Source: Cupriavidus agavae (GTDB lineage Bacteria > Pseudomonadota > Gammaproteobacteria > Burkholderiales > Burkholderiaceae). From it: a stretch of 64,000 nt of DNA. Location: the NCBI RefSeq assembly GCF_004217045.1, contig NZ_SGXM01000001.1, forward strand, positions 868,001-932,000, written 5' to 3'. Below the pieces are notes generated by a model, which worked only from the letters and a program-made list of their open reading frames with translations, searched no databases and was not told where the DNA came from. Position 1 is the first letter of the stretch; each line of letters begins with the position of its first letter. Position numbers and translations under genes: made by a program. This document shows positions 1 to 11,172 of this stretch, in pieces.

Positions 1-3000
1 GCAGCGACGAAGCCGTACTTGCCCAGTTGGAGATGCGCGGCCTGGCGCCCGACGCGGCGCGGGCCGCCGTGCCGCGGGCGCGCCAGCTTCACGCGCAGGT
101 GCTGGCATCGCCGGGCCGCATGGCCATCGACACGTTCCACGGCTGGTTCGGCACGCTGCTGCGCGGCGCGCCGCTGTCGTCGGGCATCGTGCCGGGCGCC
201 TCGCTGCGCGAGGACGCGCTGCGCATGAAGCGCGAGGCCTGGGCGCCGTTCTGGCGCGCGCTGGCCCATCCGCAGCATGCCGACCTGCGTCAGGATTACG
301 AGCAACTGGTCGATGCAATCGGCGATTTCCAGGCGCGCGGGCTGCTGGACCGCATGTTCCACGCGCGTAACGAATGGATGGCGTTCCGCGAGGCCGGCGA
401 GCCGGCCCGGCTGCTGGCCGACGATCTTGGCGAAGATGCCACGTCTGACGTACTGGTCGGCGCGCTGGCCGATGCCGACTGGCTCGACGAATGCGCGCGG
501 CTGGCCCAGACACTGGGGCGCGGCGGCAAGACCGAGCAAGGCCATGCCACGCGGCTCCAGGACGGGCTGAGCGCCATCCGCGACTGGCGCGAGGCCGGCG
601 CCGAAGCTGGCGACGCCGCCACGCGGGCGTTCGACCTGCTGCGCAGCGCGTTCTTTACCGATGCCGGCAAGCCGCGCGCCATGAAGCGCACCAGCGCGCT
701 GGTCAAGGTCTGCGGCAGCGAGTCCGGCGCCGACGAACTGGTGGCCTGCATGGCGTCCCACTGCGCCCGGCTGGACCAGATCGCCGCGCGGCGCTGCGAG
801 GCCGCGGTGCTGGCCATCAACCTGGCGCTGTACCGGCTCGGCAACGCGCTGCTGGACCGCTATCACCGCTACAAGGGCGAGCAGCGCGCGATGGACTTTG
901 CCGACCTCGAATGGCTGGCCGCGAAGCTGATGGCCGACGAGGAAACCGCCACCTACCTGCAGGTGCGGCTCGATGCGCGCTACCGGCACCTGCTGCTCGA
1001 CGAATTCCAGGACACCAACCCGCTGCAATGGCGCATCCTGCAGGGCTGGCTGGCCGGCTACCAGGGCCTGGGCGACAAGCCCACGGTGTTCCTGGTGGGC
1101 GATCCGAAACAGTCGATCTACCGCTTCCGCCGCGCCGACGCGCGTCTGTTCGACGCCGCGCGGGAGATGCTCCAGGCCCAGTTCGGCGCCACCGTGCTGC
1201 GCACCAACCGTACGCGCCGCAACCGGCCCGAGGTGCTGGACTGGGTCAACGCGGTGTTCGACCATGCCCGCGCGGAGGGGCGCTATCCGCTCTACGAGAC
1301 GCAGACCACGGCGCTGGCGCAGCCGGGCGGTCCGGTCTGGGTGCTGCCGCTGGTGGAGCCCGACGAAGCCGTGGACGATGCGGGGGAAGCGCCCGGCGAC
1401 GGCCACCGCGACACGCTGACCCAGCCGCGCCGCCAGCAGGGCGATTCGCTGCGCTATGAGGAAGGCCGCCGCGTGGCCGCGTGGCTGCACTATCTGCGCG
1501 ATCAGGTGCCGGTACGCGAGGGCGACGGCGAGCGCCGCGCCTGCTGGCGCGACATGCACCTGCTGGTGCGCCGCAAGACCTATCTGCCCGACTACGAGCG
1601 CGCGCTGCGCGAGGCCGGCATCCCGTGCCTGAGCCCCCGGCGCGGCGGGCTGCTGACCACGCTGGAGGCGCTCGACGTCTCGGCGCTGCTGGCGTTCCTG
1701 ATGACGCCGGAATCCGACCTCGATCTCGCGCACGTGCTCAAGAGCCCGATCGTCGGCGCCACCGACGATGACCTGTTGCTGCTGGCCGGACTGGAAGGCG
1801 AGGGCGGCTGGTGGGCGCGCATCGTGGCGGCCGGGCTGCCCGAACATGGGTCCGACGCGCTGCGCCATGGCGTGGCCCGGCTGCGGCAATGGCTGGCGCT
1901 GGCGCCACACCGGCCCGTGCACGACCTGATCGACCATATCTACCATCAGGGCGAGGTGCGCCGGCGCTATGCCGAGGCGGCGCCGTCGGCCATCCGCGAG
2001 CAGGTGCTGGCCAATCTCGATGCCTTCCTGAAGCTGTCGCTCGACCTCGACGGGGGACGGTATCCGAGCCTGCCGAAGTTCATCGACGAACTGCAGGAGA
2101 TCCGCCGGGGCGACGAAGACGAGAGTCCTGACGAAGGAGGCATGGCCGATGGCGCCGAGGACGGCGAGCCCGAGGACGGCGGCGCCGAGGGTGGCGAGGG
2201 TGGTGATACGCAGCTGGACGCGGTGCACATCCTGACCGTGCACGCGGCCAAGGGGCTTGAGGCGCCGTTCGTGGTCCTGCTCGATGCCAACCACAGCAAT
2301 CCGGCGGCCGACCGGGGCGGCATCCTGGTGGACTGGCCGCCGGCGTCGGCGGTGCCCCGGCATTTCTCGGCCTACGGCAAGCGCAGCGAGCGCGGGCTGG
2401 CGCGGGCGCCGATGTTCGACGCCGAGGCGGCGCTGGCCGAGCGCGAGAACTGGAACCTGCTCTACGTGGCGATGACCCGCGCGCAGCAGGGGCTGCTGGT
2501 CAGCGGCGTGAAGGGCCGCGCGAGCAAGTCGGCGGAGGAGGCCGGCGCCGAGATCGCCGGAAGCTGGTATGTGCGGCTGGCGGCGGCAGGCGTGGGCGAC
2601 GAGGTCAGCGCCTATCCGGAGGCCGATGTCGCCCACGTCGATCCGTTGTCGCCGGTCAGCGAGGCCGTACGCTACACCGATTTCCGGCTGCGCTATCGCG
2701 GGGCGGCTGACGTTGCCCAAGCAGTTTCCGAGACCGATTTCGAGGCCGCTTCCGGCGAAGACGCCGAAGCATTCGTGTTCGATGCCGCCGCGGCCGCCCA
2801 TGGCGAACTGGTGCACGCGCTGCTCGAACGCGTGACCCGCTACCCCGACGCCCACGCGGCGGTGCCCGATGCGGACACGGTGATGCGCTGGTTCCCGCTG
2901 GCGGGCGCCGGCGCCCCGCAGGCCCGCGAGCGCTGGCAGCACCAGGCGCACGCGGCACTGGCGGACCTCCGCACCATGCTGGCCGCGCCGGCGCTGCGGC

Positions 3001-3332
3001 CGCTGCTGTTCCCGCGTGACGCGGTGTCGGCGCGCAACGAAGTCGAACTCTACGATGGCCGGGGGCGCCTGCTGCGTATCGACCGGCTCGTGGAATTCGC
3101 CGACCGCGTGGTCATCGTGGACTACAAGCTGCGCCTGCTGCCGCAGGAGCATGCCGCCTATGGCGCCCAACTGGCCCGCTACGCGGCGGCCATCCAGCCG
3201 ATGTTCCCCGGCAAGCCAATCGAAGCCGGCGTGGCCACGGCGGCGGGAGAGTGGATCGACGCCAGCCAACTGCGCGCCGCGCCACGCCCGGTGGAACCGA
3301 TTTCCACGTCGCAGCAAGGGTCGTTGTTCTGA
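1..3332 (+). CDS. AddA/RecB-like UvrD-family helicase-nuclease, 5' truncated
   Basis: The reading frame is open to the left edge, so this is the C-terminal part (at least 1,109 residues) of an SF1A helicase with a C-terminal nuclease, used in double-strand break end processing and recombination. Visible are motif II (DEFQDTNPLQW, about nt 1000), motif III (VGDPKQSIYRFRRAD, about 1100), motif V (VHAAKGLEAPFVVL, about 2240) and motif VI (LLYVAMTRAQQG, about 2458). The C-terminal PD-(D/E)XK nuclease core shows RIDRLVEF and VIVDYKLR (about 3078-3130). The Walker A motif must lie outside the window. A 35-residue Asp/Glu/Gly-rich stretch at nt 2111-2215 interrupts the helicase core just before motif V. 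An AddB partner would be expected immediately upstream. Family is clear; the name addA versus a generic UvrD helicase is less sure. Confidence 0.88.
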   Translation, partial: SDEAVLAQLEMRGLAPDAARAAVPRARQLHAQVLASPGRMAIDTFHGWFGTLLRGAPLSSGIVPGASLREDALRMKREAWAPFWRALAHPQHADLRQDYEQLVDAIGDFQARGLLDRMFHARNEWMAFREAGEPARLLADDLGEDATSDVLVGALADADWLDECARLAQTLGRGGKTEQGHATRLQDGLSAIRDWREAGAEAGDAATRAFDLLRSAFFTDAGKPRAMKRTSALVKVCGSESGADELVACMASHCARLDQIAARRCEAAVLAINLALYRLGNALLDRYHRYKGEQRAMDFADLEWLAAKLMADEETATYLQVRLDARYRHLLLDEFQDTNPLQWRILQGWLAGYQGLGDKPTVFLVGDPKQSIYRFRRADARLFDAAREMLQAQFGATVLRTNRTRRNRPEVLDWVNAVFDHARAEGRYPLYETQTTALAQPGGPVWVLPLVEPDEAVDDAGEAPGDGHRDTLTQPRRQQGDSLRYEEGRRVAAWLHYLRDQVPVREGDGERRACWRDMHLLVRRKTYLPDYERALREAGIPCLSPRRGGLLTTLEALDVSALLAFLMTPESDLDLAHVLKSPIVGATDDDLLLLAGLEGEGGWWARIVAAGLPEHGSDALRHGVARLRQWLALAPHRPVHDLIDHIYHQGEVRRRYAEAAPSAIREQVLANLDAFLKLSLDLDGGRYPSLPKFIDELQEIRRGDEDESPDEGGMADGAEDGEPEDGGAEGGEGGDTQLDAVHILTVHAAKGLEAPFVVLLDANHSNPAADRGGILVDWPPASAVPRHFSAYGKRSERGLARAPMFDAEAALAERENWNLLYVAMTRAQQGLLVSGVKGRASKSAEEAGAEIAGSWYVRLAAAGVGDEVSAYPEADVAHVDPLSPVSEAVRYTDFRLRYRGAADVAQAVSETDFEAASGEDAEAFVFDAAAAAHGELVHALLERVTRYPDAHAAVPDADTVMRWFPLAGAGAPQARERWQHQAHAALADLRTMLAAPALRPLLFPRDAVSARNEVELYDGRGRLLRIDRLVEFADRVVIVDYKLRLLPQEHAAYGAQLARYAAAIQPMFPGKPIEAGVATAAGEWIDASQLRAAPRPVEPISTSQQGSLF

Positions 3333-3458
3333 GGTGGGATCGGGCGCAGAATAGGCCGGCGCGGACGCAAGCGTCCCCGCCATCCATCGGGCACCGACAA
3401 CAACTTTGGGAAATCACGCGGAGAACCCGCAGGAAACACACAGAAAAAACAGGAAGGG

Positions 3459-3556
3459 GGACGAGCCTGACCCTCGGCACTGGCGGAAAACGGCTGTGGC
3501 TGCTTCGTTCCCGACCTGACCAGGTTGACCGCGCCGCCATGCGAGGAGGCCCGTCC
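3459..3556 (-). ncRNA. ffs: Signal recognition particle RNA (4.5S RNA), small bacterial type
   Basis: Read on the minus strand, the segment contains the universally conserved SRP domain IV core: CCTGGTCAGGTCGGGAACG followed by AAGCAGCCACAGCC (nt 3527 down to about 3490), the Ffh-binding tetraloop hairpin. The ends pair: GGACGGGCCT at the 5' end with AGGCTCGTCC at the 3' end, giving a closed rod of about 98 nt, the size expected of bacterial 4.5S RNA. A pyrimidine-rich tail with a T run (about 3440-3458) follows the closing stem and could terminate it. A TACAAT box lies 7-8 nt upstream of the 5' end. It sits between the helicase gene and nrdJ on the opposite strand. Confidence 0.93.
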
Positions 3557-3563
3557 GACCGGC

Positions 3564-3594
3564 ATTGTAACCCAACCTGAGACGGGGGTCGGAA
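3564..3594 (-). promoter_or_regulatory. Promoter of the 4.5S RNA gene
   Basis: On the minus strand a TACAAT -10 box (3569-3564) precedes the first paired base of the SRP RNA by 7 nt. The -35 is weak: TTCCGA at 3594-3589 with a long 19-nt spacer is the best match. Confidence 0.6.
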
Positions 3595-3653
3595 TTTCGT
3601 TGTTATGCGATGTTTCTTGATGGGCTTTTGATCTGACACCGGGGTGGTGCGCG

Positions 3654-3672
3654 GCCATGCTGGCAGCATGGC
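3654..3672. other. Perfect inverted repeat upstream of nrdJ
   Basis: GCCATGCT, a 3-nt loop and AGCATGGC form a perfect 8-bp palindrome ending 57 nt before the nrdJ start. It does not match the NrdR box and no B12-riboswitch core was seen in the 170-nt leader. It could be an operator or simply a hairpin. Confidence 0.4.
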
Positions 3673-3728
3673 GGACGGCAAATTTCAGCCATTCGACTCA
3701 TTGACGATCTCATCCAGACAGGTTGGGC

Positions 3729-6221
3729 ATGAACGCAAACGACCAGATCCTCCGTGGCGCCCTGGTGCCGCAAGACATCTCCATCGAAGTGCTGCAGGAA
3801 AAATACGCCAAGGGCGAAGAGCAGTCCATTGACGATGTGCGCCGAAGGGTGGCGAGGGCGCTGGCGGAGGTTGAGCCCGAAGGGCAGCGCGAGACGTGGG
3901 CGGCCCGCTTCCTGTGGGCGCTGGAAAACGGCTTCGTGCCGGCCGGACGCATCAATTCGGCGGCCGGCACCGGCATCCAGGCCACGCTGATCAACTGCTT
4001 CGTGCAGCCGGTGGGCGACTCGGTGTCGGAGAGCAAGAACGGCAAGCCGAGCATCTACACGGCCGTGGCGCAGGCCGCGGAGACCATGCGGCGCGGCGGC
4101 GGGGTGGGCTACGATTTCTCGTCGATCCGGCCCGGCGGCGCGCTGGTGCGTGCCACCCATTCGCGGGCCTCGGGGCCGGTGTCGTTCATGAAGGTGTTTG
4201 ATGCGTCGTGCGCCACGGTGGAGTCTGCCGGCGCGCGGCGCGGGGCCCAGATGGGCGTGCTGCGCTGCGACCATCCCGATATCGAAAGCTTCATCCACGC
4301 CAAGGATCGCGGCGACCTCAGCAACTTCAACATCTCGATCGGCGTGACCGACGAGTTCATGCGCGCCGTGGAAGCCGACGAGGAAGTGGAACTGATCCAC
4401 GAGGCCGAGCCCGGCATGGATGCCATCGAGGCCGGCGCCTACCGGCGCGACGATGGCCAGTGGGTGTACCGCCGCGTGGCGGCGCGCCGGCTGTGGGACC
4501 AGGTCATGCAGGCCACCTACGACCATGCCGAGCCGGGCATCCTGTTCCTGTCGCGCATCAACGCCGACAACAATCTCTATTACTGCGAGCGGATCGAGGC
4601 CACCAATCCGTGCGCCGAGCAGCCGCTGCCGTCGTATGGCTGCTGCTGCCTGGGGTCGGTCAACCTGACGCGCTTCGTGCGCCAGCCGTTTGCCGATGAC
4701 GCCAACTTCGACTTCGAGGCGTTTGCCGAGGTGGTGCGCGTCTCCACGCGCATGCTCGACAACGTGCTCGACGTGACGTTCTGGCCGTTGCCCGAGCAGC
4801 AGGCCGAGGCGCAGGCCAAGCGCCGCATTGGCCTGGGCTTCCTTGGCCTGGGCAGCGCGCTGGTGATGCTCGGCCTGCGCTACGACTCCGACGCGGCGCG
4901 CCAGATGGCTGCGCGGATTTCCGAAACGATGCGCGACCACGCCTTCCTGGCATCGGTCGAACTGGCCGACGAGAAGGGCCGCTTCCCGCTGTTCGATGCC
5001 GACGCCTACCTGCGCGGCGGCTTCGTGAGCCGGCTGCCGGCGCCGGTGCGCGAGGCCATTGCCGAACACGGCCTGCGCAACTCGCACCTGCTGTCGATCG
5101 CGCCCACGGGCACGATCACGCTGGCGTTTGCCGACAACGCGTCGAACGGCATCGAGCCCGCGTTCTCGTGGACCTACAACCGCCGCAAGCGCATGCCCGA
5201 CGACAGCTACCGCACCTTCGAGGTGGCGGACCACGCGTGGCGGCTGTATCGCCATCTGGGCGGCGATGTCGAACAATTGCCCGAGAGCTTCGTCACGGCG
5301 CTCCAGATGTCGGCACTCGATCACATGCGGATGCTCGAAGCGGTGCAGCCCTATATCGATACCAGCATCAGCAAGACGGTGAACGTGCCCGAGGACTATC
5401 CGTACGAGGCGTTCCGCAACCTCTATCTGGAAGCGTGGAAGGCCGGGCTGAAGGGGCTGGCGACGTACCGTCCCAACCAGGTGCTGGGCGCGGTGCTGTC
5501 CGTGGCACCGGCGCCGGCCGCGCCGGCGGCCACGCCGGCAGCGCAGCCCACCGACGACGATCCGCTGGTCCGCCCGTTTGGCAGCCGTCCGCTCGGCGAC
5601 CTGGAAGGGGTGACATCCAAGGTCGAATACCTGACCTACGAAGGGCACAAGACCGTCTACCTGACCGTGAATTTCATGCGCGTGGCCGGTTTTGTCGACG
5701 GCCAGCCCGTGACGATCGAGCGGCCGATCGAGTTCTTCATGCCGGCCGGCCAGCGCTCGGAAGGGCAACAGTGGATCACGTCGACGATGCGCCTGCTGTC
5801 GATGGTGGCCCGTTCGGGCGGCCCGATCGCCAAGGCGCTGGCCGACATGCGCAACGTGGTCTGGGACAAGGGCACCGTGCGCTACGGCTCGCTGGTGCGG
5901 CAGGACGGCACCGAGGTGCCACGCTTCCATGACTCCGAGGTGGCCGCGCTGAGCTATGCGCTGCAACGGATTCTGATCAAGCGGGGGTTCCTTGATGACG
6001 AGGGCGGTCAGGTGCCGGTGCAGGCACTTGGCGCGCGGCTGGCAAGGCGGGATGGGGGCGAGGCGGCGGTAACGCTGGCGCGGCCCAGCCAGGCATCGTC
6101 TTCGGTCGCCACCGGGCTTGGTACCGGCAAGCGCTGCCCCGAGTGCGGAGCGCACGCGCTGCACAAGGTGGACGGCTGCGCGAAGTGCGCGAACTGCGGG
6201 TATGTAGGGGAGTGCGGCTGA
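3729..6221 (+). CDS. nrdJ: Adenosylcobalamin-dependent (class II) ribonucleoside reductase
   Basis: Converts ribonucleotides to deoxyribonucleotides using a cobalamin-derived thiyl radical, so it works with or without oxygen and needs no NrdB partner. The 830-residue product has the barrel motifs [14 protein letters not shown] (first cysteine of the redox pair), [20 protein letters not shown] (active-site loop) and APTGTITL, and ends in a zinc-ribbon tail (CPEC...[13 protein letters not shown]) that, in this family, regenerates the active-site disulfide. ATG at 3729 is preferred over the TTG at 3723. No nrdB or nrdG gene is adjacent, which agrees with class II. An Ala/Pro-rich linker at about residues 590-615 separates catalytic and C-terminal parts. 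Cofactor class is inferred from family resemblance and the tail, not from a solved binding site. Confidence 0.88.
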   Translation: MNANDQILRGALVPQDISIEVLQEKYAKGEEQSIDDVRRRVARALAEVEPEGQRETWAARFLWALENGFVPAGRINSAAGTGIQATLINCFVQPVGDSVSESKNGKPSIYTAVAQAAETMRRGGGVGYDFSSIRPGGALVRATHSRASGPVSFMKVFDASCATVESAGARRGAQMGVLRCDHPDIESFIHAKDRGDLSNFNISIGVTDEFMRAVEADEEVELIHEAEPGMDAIEAGAYRRDDGQWVYRRVAARRLWDQVMQATYDHAEPGILFLSRINADNNLYYCERIEATNPCAEQPLPSYGCCCLGSVNLTRFVRQPFADDANFDFEAFAEVVRVSTRMLDNVLDVTFWPLPEQQAEAQAKRRIGLGFLGLGSALVMLGLRYDSDAARQMAARISETMRDHAFLASVELADEKGRFPLFDADAYLRGGFVSRLPAPVREAIAEHGLRNSHLLSIAPTGTITLAFADNASNGIEPAFSWTYNRRKRMPDDSYRTFEVADHAWRLYRHLGGDVEQLPESFVTALQMSALDHMRMLEAVQPYIDTSISKTVNVPEDYPYEAFRNLYLEAWKAGLKGLATYRPNQVLGAVLSVAPAPAAPAATPAAQPTDDDPLVRPFGSRPLGDLEGVTSKVEYLTYEGHKTVYLTVNFMRVAGFVDGQPVTIERPIEFFMPAGQRSEGQQWITSTMRLLSMVARSGGPIAKALADMRNVVWDKGTVRYGSLVRQDGTEVPRFHDSEVAALSYALQRILIKRGFLDDEGGQVPVQALGARLARRDGGEAAVTLARPSQASSSVATGLGTGKRCPECGAHALHKVDGCAKCANCGYVGECG

Positions 6222-6527
6222 AGGCTGAAGGTTTCGGTCGCTGCCTGCGCGCGCGCGGCAATGCCAGCGGAAGCTGAAAACACCCGTTTGAAGGAGTAGT
6301 CTGCCCCCACGATTGTGAGACACCAGCCTGCCCCCGCATAAACCCTGATCCGTGAATCCCGTTCATGACAATGTTGACAGGATTTAGGGTCGAGTGACGG
6401 GAACCCGTCCTTACAATCCCCTTTCTGCTCTCCCGCGCGGCCCTTGCGCCGCGTGGCGGAGCAGTGCCGGCCGACAGCGAGCCCGTCAGAGGCGCGCGGC
6501 CGATTCAAACCAGAGGAGGATTCAATC
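6222..6527. other. Intergenic leader of the lactate permease gene
   Basis: No gene is supported here. The stretch holds two CTGCCCCC direct repeats (6301-6308 and 6328-6335) 19 nt apart, a TTGACA (6374-6379), a small palindrome ACGGG-AA-CCCGT (6397-6408) and a TACAAT (6412-6417). TTGACA and TACAAT are 32 nt apart, too far to be one promoter. A good Shine-Dalgarno, AGAGGAGGA, ends about 8 nt before the GTG at 6528. Confidence 0.4.
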
Positions 6528-8207
<1,680 letters not shown>

Positions 8208-8244
8208 CGCGCGGCGGCCCGCCCGGGCTGCCTGCGGCAGGATG

Positions 8245-8272
8245 AGCCCCGCCTGGCATGGCGGGGCTTTTT
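8245..8272 (+). terminator. Intrinsic terminator after the lactate permease gene
   Basis: AGCCCCGCC pairs perfectly with GGCGGGGCT around a 6-nt loop, and the stem runs into TTTTT. Confidence 0.88.
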
Positions 8273-8299
8273 CATTGGGCGATGGCGGCTGGCGCGCGG

Positions 8300-8326
8300 T
8301 TGCTCGGGTCCGCCTTTTGCTACAAT
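8300..8326 (+). promoter_or_regulatory. dnaX promoter with extended -10
   Basis: TGCTACAAT (8318-8326) is an extended -10. The best -35, TTGCTC (8300-8305), has a short 15-nt spacer. The -10 ends only 7 nt before the ATG, so transcription would start at or next to the A of the start codon. Confidence 0.55.
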
Positions 8327-8333
8327 CGCCGCC

Positions 8334-10727
8334 ATGAGTTATCAAGTTCTAGCGCGCAAATGGCGCCCACGGGATTTCACCACGCTGGTCGGCCAGGAGC
8401 ACGTGGTCCGCGCGCTCACGCACGCGCTGGAACAGCAGCGGCTGCACCACGCCTACCTGTTCACCGGCACGCGCGGGGTCGGCAAGACCACGCTGTCCCG
8501 CATTCTGGCCAAGGCGCTCAACTGCACCGGCCCCGACGGCAGCGGCGGCATCACCGCCCAGCCCTGCGGCCAGTGCCAGGCCTGTACCGAGATCGATAGC
8601 GGCCGGTTCGTCGACTATATCGAGATGGACGCGGCCTCGAACCGGGGCGTCGACGAAATGGCGCAACTGCTGGACAAGGCTGTCTACGCGCCGTCGGTGG
8701 GCCGCTTCAAGGTCTACATGATCGACGAAGTGCACATGCTGACCAACCACGCCTTCAACGCGATGCTCAAGACGCTGGAGGAGCCGCCCGGGCACGTCAA
8801 GTTCATCCTGGCCACGACCGATCCCCAGAAGATTCCGGTCACCGTGCTCTCGCGCTGCCTGCAGTTCAATCTCAAGCAGATGCCGCCGGGGCATATCGTC
8901 TCGCATCTGGACCATATCCTCGGGCAGGAAGGCATCGCCCACGACGGCAGCGCGCTGCGCCTGCTGGCGCAGGCGGCCCACGGGTCGATGCGCGATGCGC
9001 TGTCGCTGACTGACCAGGCCATCGCCTACAGTGCCGGCCAGGTGTCGGAAGACGCCGTGCGTGGCATGCTCGGCGCCATCGACCAGAGCTACCTCGTGCA
9101 ACTGCTGGACGCACTGGCCGCCGAGGATGGCGCCGCGATGATCGGCATTGCCGATGCGATGGCAGACCGCAGCCTGTCGTTTGCGGGCGCGCTGCAGGAT
9201 CTGGGCTCGCTGCTGCACAAGATTGCGCTGGCGCAGGCGGTGCCGGCATCGGTGCAGGACGAATGGCCCGAGGCCGAGGACGTGCGCCGGCTGGCTGGCC
9301 AGTTCGACGCGCAGGATATCCAGCTTTTCTACCAGATTGCCAACCTCGGACGCGGCGAACTTGCGCTGGCGCCGGACGAATACGCCGGCTTCACGATGAC
9401 GCTGCTGCGCATGCTGGCGTTCCGTCCGTCGAGCGCGCCGGCCACGCCGGTGGGCGGGCAGGGCGGCCAGCCAGCGGCGCGGCCGCGTCCGGCCGGTGCG
9501 CCGGCTGCCCCGGCGCCGCGTGCGATGGCGGCGGCCCCGGTGGCGGCTGCCACGCCCCCGGCCCGGCCCGTGGCCACGCCTGCGGCATCCCCGGCACCCC
9601 CGGCGCCCTCGGCACCCCCGGTAGCCGTGGCCAGCCCGGCGCCTGCGGTGACGCCGAAGGTGGAACCGGCTCCGGTCCGCGCCGCACCGCCGCAGGTGGC
9701 TGCACCGGTCGCATCCGAGGCCCCGGCCCCGGCTGCCGCGCCGGCGGTCAGCCGTCCGAATTCCCCGGTCCGCGCCGCACTGGAAGCCGCGCGACAGGCA
9801 TCGGCAGGCAAGGGCGGTGCGCGCCCGGCAGGCGCGGGTGCGCCGCCGATGGCCGGCGCCGCTGCTGCTGCTGCCCAGCGGCAGGCTGCCCAGCCGTTGC
9901 GTCCGCCCTCGGCGGCCCGCCCGGCAACGGTGGCGGCCCCGGCGCCCGAGGCTGCGGCCCGTCCCGCGCCGGCTGCACGTCCTTCCGCGCCGGCTCCGGA
10001 ACCCGCCGCACGTGCCGAACCTGCGGCCCCGGGCGCTCCGGCCGCGCGCAGTGGCGACGTGCCGCCGTGGGAGGAAATGCCGCCGGACCTGCCCGTGATC
10101 GGCCCCTATGAGTCCGATCCCGGCATCGGCCAGGACTACGACCCCGGCTTCGATCCAAATTTTGGCGGTTTCGACAACGGTTTCGAATCGGAGAGCTTCG
10201 ACCGTGCGCCGCGCGGCGGCCGTCGTGCCCCGCCGGCCCCGGCGCCCGCGCAGGCCCGCAGGCCCGAGCCGGAACCCGAGCCGGCCGTGGCGCTGGCTCC
10301 CGCCGTACCGCCCGTGGCGCCGAGCGCGGCCGATGACGGCACGCCGGCGATCTTCACCGGCGACTGGCCCACGCTGGCCGCGCGCCTGCCGCTCAAGGGG
10401 CTGGCGCAGCAACTGGCGCTGCAGAGCGAGCTGCATCGCGTGGTCGGCCGGTCGCTGCACCTGCGCGTGCCGGTGGCGGCCATTGCCGAGGCCAGCGTCG
10501 CGGAGCGGCTGCAGGCCGCGCTGAACGAGGAATTTGGCGTCGAGGTGCGCGTGCAGTGCGAGATTGGCGCGGTTACGCATACCGCCGCGGCGGTGGACGC
10601 CGCGGCGCGCGCCGAACGCCAGCGCGAGGCCGAAGCCGAGATCGAGCGCGATCCGTTCGTGCAGGGTTTGCTGCGCGAGTTCGGCGGACAGATCGTGCCG
10701 GGCTCGGTCCAGCCGCGCGCCGCCTGA
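8334..10727 (+). CDS. dnaX: DNA polymerase III subunit tau/gamma
   Basis: Clamp-loader ATPase and organiser of the replisome. The 797-residue protein has the AAA+ core at the N-terminus: Walker A GTRGVGKTT (about residues 45-53), a four-cysteine zinc motif (CTGP...CGQCQAC, about 64-82), the DEVH Walker B (about 127-130) and sensor LSRC. Residues about 365-640 are a very long Ala/Pro-rich linker with an acidic patch (DPGIGQDYDPGFDPNFGG), then a C-terminal domain for polymerase and helicase contact. It heads the conserved dnaX-ybaB-recR unit. No A-rich slippery heptamer was seen in the linker, so a frameshifted gamma form is not supported by sequence. Confidence 0.97.
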   Translation: MSYQVLARKWRPRDFTTLVGQEHVVRALTHALEQQRLHHAYLFTGTRGVGKTTLSRILAKALNCTGPDGSGGITAQPCGQCQACTEIDSGRFVDYIEMDAASNRGVDEMAQLLDKAVYAPSVGRFKVYMIDEVHMLTNHAFNAMLKTLEEPPGHVKFILATTDPQKIPVTVLSRCLQFNLKQMPPGHIVSHLDHILGQEGIAHDGSALRLLAQAAHGSMRDALSLTDQAIAYSAGQVSEDAVRGMLGAIDQSYLVQLLDALAAEDGAAMIGIADAMADRSLSFAGALQDLGSLLHKIALAQAVPASVQDEWPEAEDVRRLAGQFDAQDIQLFYQIANLGRGELALAPDEYAGFTMTLLRMLAFRPSSAPATPVGGQGGQPAARPRPAGAPAAPAPRAMAAAPVAAATPPARPVATPAASPAPPAPSAPPVAVASPAPAVTPKVEPAPVRAAPPQVAAPVASEAPAPAAAPAVSRPNSPVRAALEAARQASAGKGGARPAGAGAPPMAGAAAAAAQRQAAQPLRPPSAARPATVAAPAPEAAARPAPAARPSAPAPEPAARAEPAAPGAPAARSGDVPPWEEMPPDLPVIGPYESDPGIGQDYDPGFDPNFGGFDNGFESESFDRAPRGGRRAPPAPAPAQARRPEPEPEPAVALAPAVPPVAPSAADDGTPAIFTGDWPTLAARLPLKGLAQQLALQSELHRVVGRSLHLRVPVAAIAEASVAERLQAALNEEFGVEVRVQCEIGAVTHTAAAVDAAARAERQREAEAEIERDPFVQGLLREFGGQIVPGSVQPRAA

Positions 10728-10808
10728 TATTCCAGAGGCGGCCGCCTGAGCCAGGCGCGCCGCCCGTATCCATCCACACAGATTTCGCATATCCCAAGGA
10801 GTGATCCC

Positions 10809-11135
10809 ATGATGAAAGGTCAACTGGCCGGGCTGATGAAGCAAGCCCAGCAGATGCAGGACAACATGAAGAAGATGCAGGAGCAGCTGGCCCAGATCGA
10901 GGTCGAGGGCCAGTCCGGCGCCGGTCTCGTGAAGGTGCTGATGACCTGCAAGAACGACGTGAAGCGCGTGACGATCGATCCGAGCCTGCTGGCCGACGAC
11001 AAGGACCTGCTCGAAGACCTGGTGGCCGCCGCGTTCAACGACGCCGTGCGCAAGGCCGAGGCCACCACGCAGGAGAAGATGGGCTCGATGACGTCGGGCC
11101 TGCCGCTGCCCCCGGGCTTCAAGCTGCCGTTCTGA
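10809..11135 (+). CDS. ybaB: Nucleoid-associated protein YbaB/EbfC
   Basis: Small (108-residue) dimeric DNA-binding protein of the YbaB/EbfC family. The N-terminal helix is Gln/Lys/Met rich ([19 protein letters not shown]), followed by a beta region with a [12 protein letters not shown] strand and a C-terminal [10 protein letters not shown] tail, all typical. AAGGAG at about 10796 gives good spacing to the ATG at 10809; a second ATG follows directly. It lies between dnaX and recR as in most proteobacteria, where the three are usually co-transcribed and the protein is linked to recombination and repair, although its exact job is unsettled. Confidence 0.95.
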   Translation: MMKGQLAGLMKQAQQMQDNMKKMQEQLAQIEVEGQSGAGLVKVLMTCKNDVKRVTIDPSLLADDKDLLEDLVAAAFNDAVRKAEATTQEKMGSMTSGLPLPPGFKLPF

Positions 11136-11172
11136 TGCAAGCCTCCCGCCCGCCGGCGGCGCCGGTGCCTCG

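Noticed and set aside
3557..3722. Cobalamin riboswitch before the B12-dependent reductase gene
   Set aside because: No B12-box core or matching stems could be found in the 166-nt leader.
3603..6323. A 906-codon open frame on the minus strand across nrdJ
   Set aside because: It is antisense to a well-supported gene; long shadow frames are expected in DNA with strong G/C third positions. The translation is His/Arg/Gln-rich with no domain pattern.
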